Assembly: GCA_008711295.1 (NCBI GenBank)
Contig: VUYV01000073.1
Location: forward strand, 905,484 to 969,483
Source: Anarhynchus alexandrinus
Lineage: Eukaryota > Chordata > Aves > Charadriiformes > Charadriidae
DNA length: 64,000 nucleotides
Reading direction: 5' to 3'
Shown here one piece after another: positions 48,044-60,725 of the stretch. The notes under the pieces were generated by a model. That model saw nothing but the letters and a program-made list of their open reading frames with translations. It had not been told where the DNA came from and made no database searches. Position numbers and translations under genes: made by a program. Position 1 is the first letter of the stretch. Each line of letters begins with the position of its first letter.

Positions 48044-51000
48044 TGTTGCTACTTTCTTCTTTACGGGCATCTGGGTACCTGCAGCTTGTCCTTGAGAGCG
48101 CGTCTGGATGCTTTAGAGTTGTTGCACAGCCTTGGACAACGTAGGGACTGCTTTCTTGGCAGCTGTTGTGTAGTCTGAGGCCCAGAAATGTAAATCACAG
48201 TGGAGGAGGACAAAGTAATCTATGTGTTTAAGGGACTTGTAATTCCCATGGCAAGGCTGGTGAAGTAGTGCTCGTTTCAAAGAGAAGACGGTCTGGGTGA
48301 TTTTTCTTAATTACTGTTTACCTAAATAAATAAATAATGCATATTCATGGCTTTAACTAAAGTAACTCGTGTTGAAATGTTTACCTCTCCCGAGGATAAT
48401 TATAAAGGGTGGGGTGCGGGGTGCAGCAATTAATAATAAAACATTTAGACGAGTTTACAGAACGTTCTGATTGGAACAGTAAACATTATGCTAGAAATAA
48501 AAGCAAATACATGGAGCTGTCTTGAATTAAAAAAAAAAAAATAAAATACTATGCTGTCCAAAGAAACGCACTGAACAGAAGCAGTTTGGGTGAAAGGGCT
48601 GTGGTCTTGGAGCTCTTCAATATTGCAAGGAGGTTTTTTCAGTGTAAAGTTAGATTTGTCGGTGGGTTCTCCCTCAATTCCAGTCCGGAAAAAAAGGACA
48701 TGAATATTGGCATCCACACAGATCCGGCGTGGCAGCTGTAATACCTGTCAGCACTGCTTTGAGGCTGGTGTGCGTTGATTCTTAAGCCGAGCGACAGAGA
48801 GTGTTTCACCTGTTTAGGTCTGTAGTAAACAAAACCTTCGTTTCTGTTGTGAACCTTCTCTCCCCCCCTCCTCTCCCCACCCCCCATTTCATACAGTCCT
48901 TTGAATGAAATTCCTTGCTCAGCTGAGAGTTTGAAATTTGGACCCGTCCTTTCATGTCTTTTGGCTACAGTTCCTTATCTGGTTAATCAGCTCAAAGAGA
49001 GCCAGTGATGTGTTCAAAGATTTTTGTGACAGCTGCATACCATTAGGCTGAATGATGAAAAAAAACCCCATAATTGTAGTTTAGCGCAGTAAATACAGAT
49101 TGGTCTATCGGTTTAACATACGGTAGCAAGAGAACTGAGCCTTGGACAAGAGAGCTGCTGCTTAACCCTGTCAGATGAAGCTTGTGGGGATGGTGGGATA
49201 GGTCTGCCCCATAGCCTTAACCTGCCTCCAGCTCTTTTGGACTGGCAGAGGAGTGTGGTCGAGCAATGCGATGTATCTGCCCTTTTGCACTGGGTTGGGG
49301 ATGAAAAAGAGAACAGAAGATGGGTAGAAAGTAGTTAGGAGCACCAAGGCAGCCTGCAGGGGCCGTAGCCCTGCAAACAGGGTGAGCTGTCCTTGCTCAC
49401 CAAGGTGTCTCTCAGCCAGTCTTAGAGCAGCAAGCTGCTGTCCTCTCTGAGCTGCTCTCTAACTCGGGCATCTTTTGGGGATGAAGGCTTCCAGACCTCC
49501 TCCTCTAGACCAAATTAGTCCCTTCTGTGGTAGTGACAGAAGTGCCAGGGGCGCTCACCGGCACCTCGCACGCCTGGCATGCTGCTGGCACATGTCCCCT
49601 GGGTACCCTCTCATCTAGAAACCGAAAAGCGGCTTTTCTTTGATTGGAAGTGCGGTCTGACTGATTTGATGCGGTGGAGTCTTTGCTCACGTCTGTCGCT
49701 AGTGGAATTCCCTGGCCGTGCTCTGAAACAGAGCAAGTTGTCGAGGAACAAGCGCTGGCAGATGGGCAGCCTTGTTCCCAGCAGAGGTGGTGGGAACACC
49801 CGGTTGACTTTAGTCCTTGCGAGGCAGCTCCATAGCTGCTTCTAGCTGATGAATTCCCCTGACCACGTTTTCTTTCTGTGCTTCGGTGGGTCAACCTTTT
49901 CCCTGACCAAACTGCCTGCTCTGCAGGATCTGTGAGTGGCGTCTGTACCCCAGAAGACGAGGGTGCTAAGGATGGGACAAGGTGTCCTGTTGGTCCATCT
50001 CCCCTGTAGCAGAGGGGGTGGTTTTATAAAGTGGTACGTTTTCCCTGTTGAAAAAAATCTTTCTGAGTTTGCCTCAGGAGTATTTCTGTAGAGCAGAAAT
50101 ATCCATCTCCACTTCACCTCTTTTTTTATAAGAGTTTCTGGGAGTTTCAGCCACACACCTCCTGGTGAAGCCAGCGGCAGCGAGGCAGACAGAGCCTCAC
50201 ACGGTGTTTTGCAGGTTGAGAAGGCACTGCACACACGGAGTGCACCGCACAGTAAACCCGATATCAGCTCGCGACTAATTATCTGTGTATAAAAATTCCC
50301 CTGCTCGCCGTTTTGCCGTTAGAGGCTCGCTGGTAAGATTTATGACTCTGGCTAAAGTGAAGTACCATTTCCTTTTTCTCAGCATTACTGTGCGTGGCCT
50401 CTCTGGCTTTTCTTGTTAAACAGACTCGAGTTCACCCAACAGGGAACGTATTTTTGAAGCTCTTTCCCATCACGATTCTGCCTTTCTCTTTTTCTGTTTG
50501 TTACGACCAGTGAAGAAAACCCACAAAACATTTTCAGGTCTCTTGACTTTCCCCTGCTTGGTGTGAGGGTGAAGATGGAGAACCTACAAGGCAGCTCCAT
50601 CACATGAGATGCAGCGTTGGTCCGCTCTTAGCCCCACCACAACTTGCGCAGGCTCGTGGTAGACACATAGCTCTGTCGGCACGGGCTCCCTCTTCATCAT
50701 GTGATGCGCAACTGTTGCACTCAGCATTTATTTGCACTAAAGGATAATTCCTTCACTTGATGCAGGAGCGTGGGGAACCAGCTGCACAGCTGGGAGAAAG
50801 GCTGTATTTCTCCTGCCCTCGTGTTGCGCACCTTTGTCCTCATTTCACAGGCTCATGAAAATGAGACCACCGACTGAACTTTCTGAACTGGCAAATGCCT
50901 CGCTGACTTCACCCTGATCTGAGATCACCTGAAAATTAGTTTGTCTGATGTTGTAAGACAGTAGGGGGTTTTTTTCTGAGTACAGAGAAAAAAAGGGAGC

Positions 51001-52020
51001 AATGTTGAGCTGCTGCCATCTCTCCCAGTCACAGTTAGACGTGGTTATTTTTGTATTAGAGCTTGGAGGAAAACCGGTAGAGATGCCAGATAAACCTTCC
51101 CAAAAAAAACATTTGTGTTAATACTTAAATATTGTTCATCTTTTGCAGCATTTACTTATCTGTTTCCCACATGCTGAACCTTATGGGGAGTTTTTGTGGT
51201 TGACTGTGGCCCGTTCTTTCGTTCTGTATGCTAACTGTTTTTTCAATTTGCATTTTTTAAAAGAAATCGGCAGTAAAAGTCTGACTGTGATAATCGTTCA
51301 ACGCAGAAACATCCTTTTGGCGGGGCAGGCGTGTGTTCTCGTGGTTCACGTGTGTTGGGGCAGGAGTCCCAGAGTGTAAACCCAGCGAGCTGTGTCATTT
51401 CATGCCACCCTGGGAAACATCCGTATGCAGGAGACCCACCGCTGACTAGTGCAGCATCATCTTGTGAGATGCCAGGCTCGGGGACAGCAATTTCATCCTT
51501 GTCACTGAACCATCTTATTTTTTCCTGTTGGCATGTGTATTAACCAAAATCTCCAGTCCTTAAGGAGAAATAAGCCGGATATCTGAATTTTCACCAGATC
51601 TGACACAAAGTATTAGGCTGTGACTTTTGCCGTGTATTGGTTTTACTGCGTGCGGCATAAATATTCATCTTGTGTCATTTGATAATGTTGTGTGGGGGTC
51701 TTTCTCACAGCATACATTAACTTCCCTTTTATACCTAGCCATTCTTTCATGAGTCATACCACCAAGATAAAATATTTTCAACGGTGGCTTTATTTTAAGT
51801 CGAGTATATTCCAACGATAAGGTCGTTCAGATTTTACATTAAAAAATGTCCAAGTTCCTGTGGTGATGCTCTTGAACTAGTCTTCCGCCTCTCCTAGCCC
51901 AGCCTGCTTGACGTGTCACAGAGTTAACTGCAACCAGAGGACAACAGGGGGTGGAAAATTCCGCCCCCCAGCACATCCCCCAGCTCCTCTGAGGGTTTTC
52001 CATTTAAGCCCAGTTGGTGC

Positions 52021-52440
52021 TGTTAAGCGTAGCTGGGGAATATCCAGTTTGCAGCCCCTGGAGCGCTTCCCTGGCCAGCGCAGGGCGGCAGCAGCTGCCT
52101 TCCCCTTCAGTCAGGCAGTGGCGGTTATCTTGCTGCTTCTCCCGACGACTTCAGTCGTGGTTTCTAGCCAGACTGATTCCTCACGTGGTTTTGCCATTAT
52201 CTGAACGAACAGCTCAATCTCATCTCCACTGACTGCTGACGCAGCTCGCCCAGATAGGGACGCACCGCAGGGCCGGATCTCGCGGTCCCGGGTGGGTACC
52301 TCCCTGCTTCTGGTCCACACCTCCTCGCTTGCGGTGGTCTTCTGCATCCCACCTCTGGGCACCGGGGAAGAAGCTGCTGTGCCCTTCGGAGCCCTGGGTT
52401 TGGCTGCCCCTGGCCAAACGCTGCACATGAGCACGAGCAG
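52021..52440. promoter_or_regulatory. Weak CpG-enriched block
   Basis: I count about 24 CpG in 420 bases at roughly 59% GC, an observed/expected ratio of about 0.65. That just meets the usual CpG-island ratio. No transcription start, first exon or splice donor stands out. It is a possible weak promoter or enhancer, or GC-rich background. Confidence 0.3.
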
Positions 52441-55245
52441 GAGTGATGGATGAGCACATTCCTTCTCTTTGGAAGAGCCAAGCAGGTTATTAGGAGGAAA
52501 TTAAATGCGTTGATAGCGAAGCCAGGCCCTGCGTCTTTTCTGACACAGGTATCGATATCATCTTGGGTTTAATTTACAGATTTCAGGGAGAGATCCTGCA
52601 CTAGATGTCAGGAGCATTGCAAATGCCTTCTCAGCCTTAGGCAATCCTTCAAGCAGTTGCAAGCTACAAATGTTCCAATGAAGCTGTTTCAACCAGAAAG
52701 AAATATTCTTCAGCTTCCCTCAAAAACACACAAAACGTAAAGAAAACACGTTTGCTAAACTCTGATGGTATTGCATGTACCAGCCTGGGATCCTTGACTT
52801 CACTGGGAGTAATTTCCGCGCGCGTTTGTGGAAGAAGCATTGCACTCCACCAAGTGAGCCATCACTTCAGAGAACAGCAGCTTTCTTTGTACGTCTGCGC
52901 TCACTTCTTCCTGCTCGCTGGTGCGCAGCCTTCCTTAAATATCTTTTTTCTCCTGTCCACGTCTGTGAGAAGCTCACCAACTCGTCTTGTCATGTGGGTT
53001 CGTTTTACTCAGCCCTAATTTACACGCCCGTTGTGTGGTGTGTTTGCTAACCCAGCTGCGTATTTGTTGCTCCCCTCCCTCATTGTCCGCCCAGCTTCTC
53101 TGGTTTTCTTGAGCATGATTGCACGATTTGCTGTGTTTGAAACATCTTTCATGCTAACCGGAGTGATACCCAGGTACATTCATTGCGCTTTTCTCAAATC
53201 TTCTTTCTTGGTTTGTTCATTGCAAACTGAAGAATTTATCAGTTTTCCTCCTCTTAAGCATCAAAGCTCTCATTGTTTTACATTAACAACAAAACCTCTC
53301 TTTGAAACGCATGCTCTGTATAACAGAAATCCAAGCTGGAAGGTGTTTTCTTGAAGTAAATACTTTTTTAGCTTCATGCTTCCTTCTTCTGCCAGTTGTG
53401 GTGTCCTTTGCATTTGCATTCTTCAGTGCTAGCTTGAGCCCCCAAGTAGTACTGGAAGCCCTCAGAAAGGGGGAAAAAAGGTAACCTTGTTCAAAAATGT
53501 ACAAGAGATTGTTAAACAATGTAAGTTTAAAAAAAAAAAAGCTTATAATGTCTGCTTTGAAGTACTGTTACTTTTTCTAGCTTTCTATGCAGCTGTGAAG
53601 GCAGATGCTTCTCTTTAAAATAAAGTTTCCTTGCATGCTCCATGACTCCAGGAGCTGGGTCTTCAAGTTGACATTGAACGATGATTTTGTAGCACCTCGT
53701 GATGCTATAACTGATTGCCCGCATGTGCAGGTCGGTGCTGAGAGCCGAGACCTTGGTGTGAGCAAGCCTTGGAGTGGAGAGTGCATCTTCCCCTGCCTAG
53801 GATCCAGCTCTACCCGTGCTGTAAACCTGGCCGGTCAGCATGTTAAAATGTTGAAACTCTTCAGTAGATGTACCATAGGCTCTTCAGTTCATATAAGCTC
53901 AGTTTTTGTGTATTCCTTGTAATTTGCAGCTGTAGCCGCAGGTTTGCTTTTAATAATTTGCCTGTTTCAGAAAGCAAATTCTTTTACGGAATGGAAAGCA
54001 TGAAGAAGCCCTCGTGTTGAGTGTAGGCAGAGGGGTTTAGGTTTCATTCTACCCTAAGCTGACCCCTGGGCAGAGAGATTCCTGCTTTCATGTTTTAGAT
54101 CATGTGTAAAACCTGATGCTGGCTCGATCGGCCCGCGTAGGGCAAGAATATCTGGGGAACATGGGGCGAGATACGGAGAGAGACATTTGCAGAAGGGAAT
54201 GAAATGTTTGGGATGCAGCCTCATGCTTCCTACAGCAGTGAACATCAATCACACCTTCTCAGAAAAGCGTGGCGCTGAAAGTCTTCCTCCCCCTGCTTTT
54301 TTTCTTGTTTCCCTGTCCCTCACTTCTGTTTGTTCTCCTTTCCTTCTGATATGCTGCGGCAAGTGCAATTCTAGCTCAGAAAATTAACTTGTCCTTGAAA
54401 ACACAGAGCCTTGCCTGGTTTTATTCCATTGGCCGTTGAGTAAGCAACAGTTATTTTTGCTCTGCCAGTGATTTACGACTGAACAGATTTGGAGTTTATA
54501 TTTTTAGTTTTATAGGCAATTTAGATAATGTATATTGGTGACCATAAATATTTGGTCCTCTTACAGTCTGTCAACGAGTGTTATGCCCAGTTGGAGAAAA
54601 TTAAAACTGAAGAGACACAAGCATTGTGTTCCTAGCGTAGCCTCCTGATTCTTTTCAAGTACCCATATAGGTAATCCTTACAGGTAGCAGTATTTTGATC
54701 ATCTGTTGGTAAATCATCTAGGAGGGTGCCATCCAGAAGAAATTACCTACTTTTCATAAGTAATCCAGTTCTCTACAAGGCTTGGAGCAAAATGCTGTCG
54801 CATCGGTGCTCAGAAAGCATTGAACTTTTTTACCAGGAACCGCATACTTATTAAAAACAACTACCACACCTCTTTCATTTGCAGTGCTTTTTAAACTTTT
54901 TTATGGGGTCAGTAGACATTTCTTGAGAAACCAAAAGTTTTTACTGAAGAGTTCATTTTGCAAGTTTCAGAAAAATAATAGTACGGTTTTTTTAAAAAAT
55001 CAAACTTTGCAGGTTTCTTTTTCTTCCCCTCACCTCCCCCTTTATCTAGCCTTAGTTTGTGGTAGTTCTGCAGACACAGCCTTTGCAGTGATAGATACAT
55101 GCCACTGCTTGTACTGCTGCTGTCCCCTTCTGTTCAAAAGAAAATCATCTTCCTTTCCACTGCCAGTCACCAATAATTAAATAAATTAAATAGATAAGTA
55201 ATATTCAAGTAAATAGTAGTTAAGCGTTCCACATTTTTTTCCAGG

Positions 55246-55860
55246 AAAACAATGAAGTGTTGGGCACTGGCAACTCAAAAACTTCAACTTGAAAATCCCA
55301 GTAACTTAAAACTAATTACTTCTCCTTCCACAAGTATTTCCTTCCCATCCTCCTCCCCAACCACTTCAGAGTGTGACCGCTTCCTTGATAGATGGGGGAA
55401 GCCTTTTCGGAGTCAGCTGGGACAGGGGACGTTGGGTGTGATCTGGGCTGTGTTGGGGTGCCAGGATTCGGGTGCTGGGGGGGGGGGGGTGCACACCCTC
55501 TTCCAGCCCCCCGGCCCCAGCTCTGCTCTCAGCATCCCTCCCCATCCCACAGTGACTCCCCTCTGGGGGCTGAGCCCCGACCCCTTGCACAGCGGTGGCA
55601 GCACGATGAATTTGCTGTGGGCACACAGGACATTTTATTCCCTCTCCAATTTTCTTTTGACGTGGACTGGTGTGACAGGTAGCTTTGCTTTCGGGTGGAC
55701 AGAGGAGTATGAGACACGTGGCATTAACTGGGGGATACTGAACTATGCTGATGGTGATTCTTCTCTGAAGCTTCCCAGAATAAAGTGGAAACAAAGGAAC
55801 AAATTTGGTGTTCCTGACTTGATAAAATCAAAGCACAGCTTTGACAAAAGCCACTATTAA
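55246..55860 (+). other. Longest open frame in the window, probably not a gene
   Basis: A frame of 202 codons from ATG 55252, preceded by a fair acceptor-like tract (TTTTTTTCCAG, ending about 55245). A donor-like CAG before GTAGCT occurs inside it at 55678. The middle is built on low-complexity GC-rich DNA, including a run of 13 G bases that encodes consecutive glycines, and the minus strand is also open for 142 codons over the same bases. No domain is recognised. I list it because of its length, not as a supported gene. Confidence 0.12.
55477..55489 (+). repeat. Poly-G homopolymer
   Basis: Thirteen consecutive G bases. The count may be inaccurate, which also makes the open frame across it unreliable. 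Confidence 0.9.
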
Positions 55861-55930
55861 TTGTTATTTAAAGTCTGTTAGATCATTTTGCTAGTTTTGT
55901 TGGAACACCTTTCTGGTGTGATGCGCACTT

Positions 55931-56130
55931 TCATAGAACCACAGGATGGTTTGGGTTGGAAGGGACCTTTAAAGCTCATCTAGTCCAACCCACCCCTGCC
56001 GTGGACAAGGACGTCTTTCACTAGATCAGGTTGCAACCTGACTTTGAACACTTCCAGGGATGGGGCATCCACAACTGCTCTGGGCAACCTGTTCCAGTGT
56101 CTCACCGCCCCCACAGTAAAGAATTTCTTA
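55931..56130 (-). mobile_element. CR1 LINE 3' end, minus strand
   Basis: Reverse-complemented CR1 tail (GGTTTGGGTTGGAAGGGACC at about 55949) followed by the CCAGGGATGGGGCATCCAC and GGGCAACCTGTTCCAGTG segments, stopping near the AAAGAATTTCTTA motif at 56130. The minus-strand translation gives pieces such as AVRHWNRLPRAVVDAPSLEV, the end of ORF2. The terminal short-repeat units are nearly absent, so the 3' end is also slightly eroded. Confidence 0.93.
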
Positions 56131-59100
56131 GTGTGTGTGCATAAGTATGCACATAGCTGCGGCATCATCTGGTAGAATAATCACAAAAGTGTTAGTTTAT
56201 CTGTTCTGCAATTCTTCTCGGGGGCCTCATATGTCTAGCTGCTATATAAACACAAGAAAAACATAGTCTTTGTTGTAATGTGTCTACAGCTCAAAGGTAA
56301 GAGGAGGTATGTAAAGACCATAATGTAATTGTCATGTTTGACATAAGACNTTATTTTATTTTAGGTTGCTATCGACTGAATTGCCAGAACATTGCCCTAC
56401 AAAACTTTGGAGGGCCACTTCTTAATGGATTGCTGCAGCCTCTTAATTTCTCCATTGATCCTGTTCCCTGCATCGTGAGAACATTTTAGCCAGCACAGAA
56501 CCTAGAAAAGTTACATGTAAGTCATGATTCAAATTCCTTTCTATTTAAAGAAAAAAAAAAGGAAAGAAAAAAAGGGTCTTGGGGAAGCAAGGTGGAGGCA
56601 GTAAACATCATACTTCAGAAAAATACTGTAAAAGCTGTAATTCAACAGCAAAGGTGGTGAATAATTTGTTATTGAAGTAGCTACTTGCTTTTTTAACTGA
56701 AATGGTGATTGTCATTTTGAAGGCTTTTCTGAGTGTTCTGCTACCATAGTAAACCATAGCGAGAAGTACTTAAAATAGCTGTCTTCACCCCATCCCCCGA
56801 ACTACGCTTTGGGTTTTTTTTTCCACAACTGAGTACGTGTGTGTACACTTACCTCAGTGTGCTGTGCCAAAGCTGCTCGTGCTTCACATGAGTTTGGACG
56901 CCATCCTTTGCTCAGCAGGAAAGGAGGCATCCCTGTATTTTTCCCATCATAAAACCCATATCCTTCTCCTTTGGACTTTCCAGAATACTCCCTTCTGAGG
57001 AGCCCTGGAGCTGCTTCTGCTTTGAGCCTGCTGCCCCGAAAGGGTTTTTAAGCATCAGTAGTATCTTCATTGCCACCTCCAGCTCCTTCCAGGTGGAATT
57101 AGCTGCTCCACCTGGCTGTAGGAGGGTGGAGAAAGCTGTGCACAGATCTACAAGGGACCAAGGGGATTGAGGGGGCCGCAGACCCCTTCGTGTCTTTTCA
57201 GTCTGGGTAGAAGTTCCTGGTGCATGTTGTGTGCTTCGATTTTTCCTCCCAAGACGGGGAGAGGCTGTGGTGCTGTGCCCACGTTTCGTCCCCCATCATG
57301 GCTGAATCCTCCTCTGAAATCTCACATAGCATCAGCCTGGCATGGAATTGGTTGGCTATTCTGGAGGGGAGAAATTGATCTGACCCTTTTTAACTTGTCT
57401 GCAGTTCAAACCCTAATTCTGGGATGGATCTGCAGGTGGAAGAAGCCTCTGGACCATTATAAGGATGGTGTGGATGTGGTGGTCTGTGCTGTCCAGAGGG
57501 TGGGACACCCCAGAGCTGCCAAGTCTGGAAAAAGGCTTGAGCATGACTTTATTCCATTAATTTTTTTAATAAAACCAAATCTCATTGTGGTTAGGAGGGT
57601 TTTATCTTTCGGATGGTGGTAGAGAGCAGCTTGGCAAAAGGTCGCTTGACACCAGAGATAGTACAAAATTGTGGTTCTCAGTGTGGCACTGTGAACGTTC
57701 CTGCCCTTGTTCACTCACTGCAGTAACAAATTCATGTGACACAATTTAATGATTAATCAGGACAGGGCACCAAAGCCAACACTCATTGCTGGTCAGTTTT
57801 TCTTGAATGCTTGCTAACATCGTTTTTAATCTTGGGAACTGATTTGTAACACTACTGCTAAAAAAATGGGAGTATTTTGGAACTGAAGAATTTCTATTAG
57901 AAACATACCTTTGTTTGAAGTACTTTATTTGCTTGTGTGACACTAAAAGTATTACTTAAAACAAGAAAAGTCTATTGCAAAAGGAGGACAGGGTTTTTAA
58001 TGCATATGGATATTCAATTTTTAAAGAGATGAGAAATTTTTTTCTGGTGTGATGAATATCAGCAAATATAATAGTGAAGTAGTAGGCGATGGAGAAAGGC
58101 TGGGTAGTAACAGAACTTGCTGTCAAAGACGCCTTACAAGGTGTTGATTTGATTTTGTTTTCCGAAAAAGGGAGAGCATTGCCATTTCGTTGTGGCATTG
58201 GCAATATATGGCGCAGTTATTAATCAAACCCCCGATAGCAGGAATCTTCTGACTACAGAATTTTGGAACTGGCATGAAACTTGTTTCTAGTGCTTGTCTT
58301 AAGGGAAGAAAACTTGAAAATCGGGGTTGTAACAGCTCGGCGGGCAGAAACAGCTCGTTGTTCATTAGTCCTACTTAGCACCATTCCCATGAGGTTGGTA
58401 AGCCTTATTCACAGGTTTTTGCAGGCTTTTCTCATGATGTTTGAAAAGCTTATCATTAGGCATCTTGCAAATTCACTATTGAAAACCCTTTCAGAGGAAC
58501 TAACGTTAAAAATGGCATCCTTCTTAGGGGACTTGAAAAAACAGCCAGAAACTGAATGGACATAAATGGAAAAAAAGCCTTTCTTATTCCAAGAAGTGCA
58601 TAGGAAGTTTTGTCTTGCTGATTCTTGTGCTGCAAATAATCAGAAGTCTCCATTTCCAACAGTAAAAGGAGGTCTGAGGGCCAAATAAACTTGAAAAACA
58701 GTGTGAGGATATGGGAGACGTCACCAAATATGTGCTTTCCTTACTTTTTCCTTTTTTCTGCTTTCCTTTTTTTTTTTCTTTTTGGCTTTTCTTTTTACTA
58801 TGGTTGTGTGCTTCAGATATGCCAAACTTTTAAAACATGGTGTGTGCTCTAACTCCTAGCTAACTCCTAGAAAAGACGTGTGTCACCTCGCAGGTTCTTG
58901 GCTGGGGTTGCATCCGTTGTGCACGCGGATCCGTGCTGGCAGAGGCAGATGCGAGGGCAAGCTGACAGTTGCTTACTTAGTTTCTCAGTGTTTCCCACTG
59001 TCTGGCTGTTTTTTGATAGCACACTCTGCTTGTAACGGTTGCCTTGTTATAGCAATTCCCATAGGAAGAAGCAAACTTTCTCCTGTTAATTAGCCCTCTT

Positions 59101-60122
59101 GGAAAGAGCAGTTGCACACGGTTGACCCAGCTGTACCAACCGTATTCTTCTTGCTTTTCCAGGGTGCAGTGTATTTTGTAAACAAGTATACCCTCCCTCC
59201 CCCTTCCATTTATTATTTAGTTTTTGTGATACTACTAGGATGCCGCTTGATGTGATCTCCGCAAAAAAATAGTACATATTGATGTTTGAATTCAAAGCAG
59301 AAAGTGTCTTCCTTGTTCTGACAGAGCAGATTGCAAAACCCTGTTACGGTACAAGATAAAAAAAAAATAAATTTCTCTAGGTTCCCTGGGAATTAATCCT
59401 GGGCAGGTTAAACCTAATGAGGGAGTACAGGAATTAGGGAGAAGCTGTGCTCTTCGCTGAGCGGCTTCACGGCTCGTTATCCCAAACGGTCGCTAATGGC
59501 AGAGTACGGCCGGGGCTTTGCTCAGGCACTGGGGACGTGGCCGTGCCTTGGAGCAGATGCTGGGGCAGTGCTGCGGGCATCCCAGCGGAGACGGGCAGTG
59601 ATTCCTGGAAATTTCCACACTCTGCTCACGTTTCTCGCTTTGTTTTACCCCAGTGTGTTTTCCTTTAAAAGCAGCAAAAATAACATCCCAATCAATGGCA
59701 TTTTGTGTCTAATAAATGGTTCTAATTTGTACTGCTTATGCAGTGTTGAGAATTCAGCAAGGGCCTTTAAGTGCTTTGTTCAGGGGGAAAAAGAAAAAGG
59801 CAACCCGAAACTCAGAAACCTCTGCACACAGATTTCATATTTGCTAGGTACGAGTTCTTCAGAATATTTCAAAAAATTTTTAAAAAGTTTTATTGAAATC
59901 TTTCCTACGACCATCTGTAGGCAGATGTAAATAATGTAAAATTTTAAGATGCAGATTTTGGTGATTAAATGTCTGTCACCCGCCTACCACCACAGCCTGG
60001 GAAAAATGTATCTTCTATAAAATCTGCATCAAAAGGTCAGGTAACTTGACTGAATTAAGAAGGAAATCAGATTTCTGAAGGCGAAGTCGCATCCCTTTGA
60101 ACATTGACTTACCAAACATTGG
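56131..60122. other. Unique non-coding stretch
   Basis: No repeat family or gene recognised. A single N lies at 56350. Just after it, an acceptor-like TTATTTTATTTTAG ends at 56364, followed by about 40 open codons, which is unremarkable by chance. A small local duplication (CTAACTCCTAG twice) lies at about 58848-58870. T-rich and A-rich runs occur near 58769 and 59357. Confidence 0.5.
56350..56350. other. Single N in the assembly
   Basis: One ambiguous base in a T-rich context. As with the N at 36865 it may be a minimal gap, although no repeated flanks are visible. Confidence 0.9.
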
Positions 60123-60175
60123 TACCAAACCCACTTCCCAAGTGCCACAGTACCAAACCCACTTCCCAAGTGCCA
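60123..60175 (+). repeat. Tandem repeat, 28-base unit, about 1.9 copies
   Basis: The unit starting TACCAAACCCACTTCCCAAG occurs at 60123-60150 and again at 60151-60175, identical over the shared 25 bases. A perfect short tandem copy suggests a recent local slippage or duplication event. Confidence 0.93.
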
Positions 60176-60695
60176 TGTCCATACCTGAGGACATAGGTGG
60201 TTTTATCCTTCTGGATTTTGATGCAGGATGTGGCCATATATGGATTCAATTATTTTTCTGGTATTTTTTCCTGTTGGAGTGCTGTTTTTATAGTGGAGAA
60301 GGGATTTTGTTGCTCATTTTATGGTACTGGCATATCAGAGCTCTGCACCTCATGTATTGCGTGGAGTATCTCCCATCCCAGGGAGCTTCACAACCTCCCG
60401 TGGCATCCTGTCCTGGGTGCCGCGCTCGCAACTGCCAAAAAGCATTTTCCTACAATCTAGGGGAAATCTGATTTGCCCCTGATTAATCTGGTTACTCCTG
60501 TTGTCTCCCTGTTGAGAATACATAAAGCCATTTACCACTGCCAGCACTGTGTCGATCCCTTGGCATGATCAGGTGCTTCTTGGCACCGTCAGTGCCTCCA
60601 AGGCAGGCTGCACCCCCAGCCTGGGTGGCTGGGGACAGCTTTTGATAAGTGTTTGCTGCAAATGTATCTGTTGATTAAATATATTTTTTCTATTC
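60176..60695. other. Unique non-coding DNA
   Basis: No gene or repeat recognised. The open frames across 60097-60471 have no domain. Confidence 0.45.
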
Positions 60696-60721
60696 ATATA
60701 TACATATATGTGTATATATTT
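60696..60721. repeat. AT-rich alternating tract
   Basis: Imperfect TA/TG alternation (TATATACATATATGTGTATA). It lies directly beside the 3' end of the minus-strand CR1, an AT-rich target typical for such insertions. Confidence 0.85.
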
Positions 60722-60725
60722 AAAA

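Larger units (their letters stand above)
48044..55930. other. Unique non-coding stretch
   Basis: No repeat family or gene recognised apart from the features listed separately. A-runs lie near 48529-48541 and 53529-53540. Several open frames at 49505-50234 on the minus strand and 52014-52481 on both strands lack domains and coincide with GC-rich sequence. Confidence 0.5.

Noticed and set aside
49505..50234. Pair of about 130-codon minus-strand frames considered as possible retroviral remnant
   Set aside because: No polymerase, protease or envelope-like motif could be seen, and no LTR flanks them.
56365..56490. About 40 open codons after an acceptor-like site next to the N at 56350
   Set aside because: That length is common by chance, there is no start codon or clear donor, and the upstream base is ambiguous.
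57167..57622. 151-codon open frame on the plus strand
   Set aside because: No domain or family similarity recognised, and unremarkable length for random open frames here.
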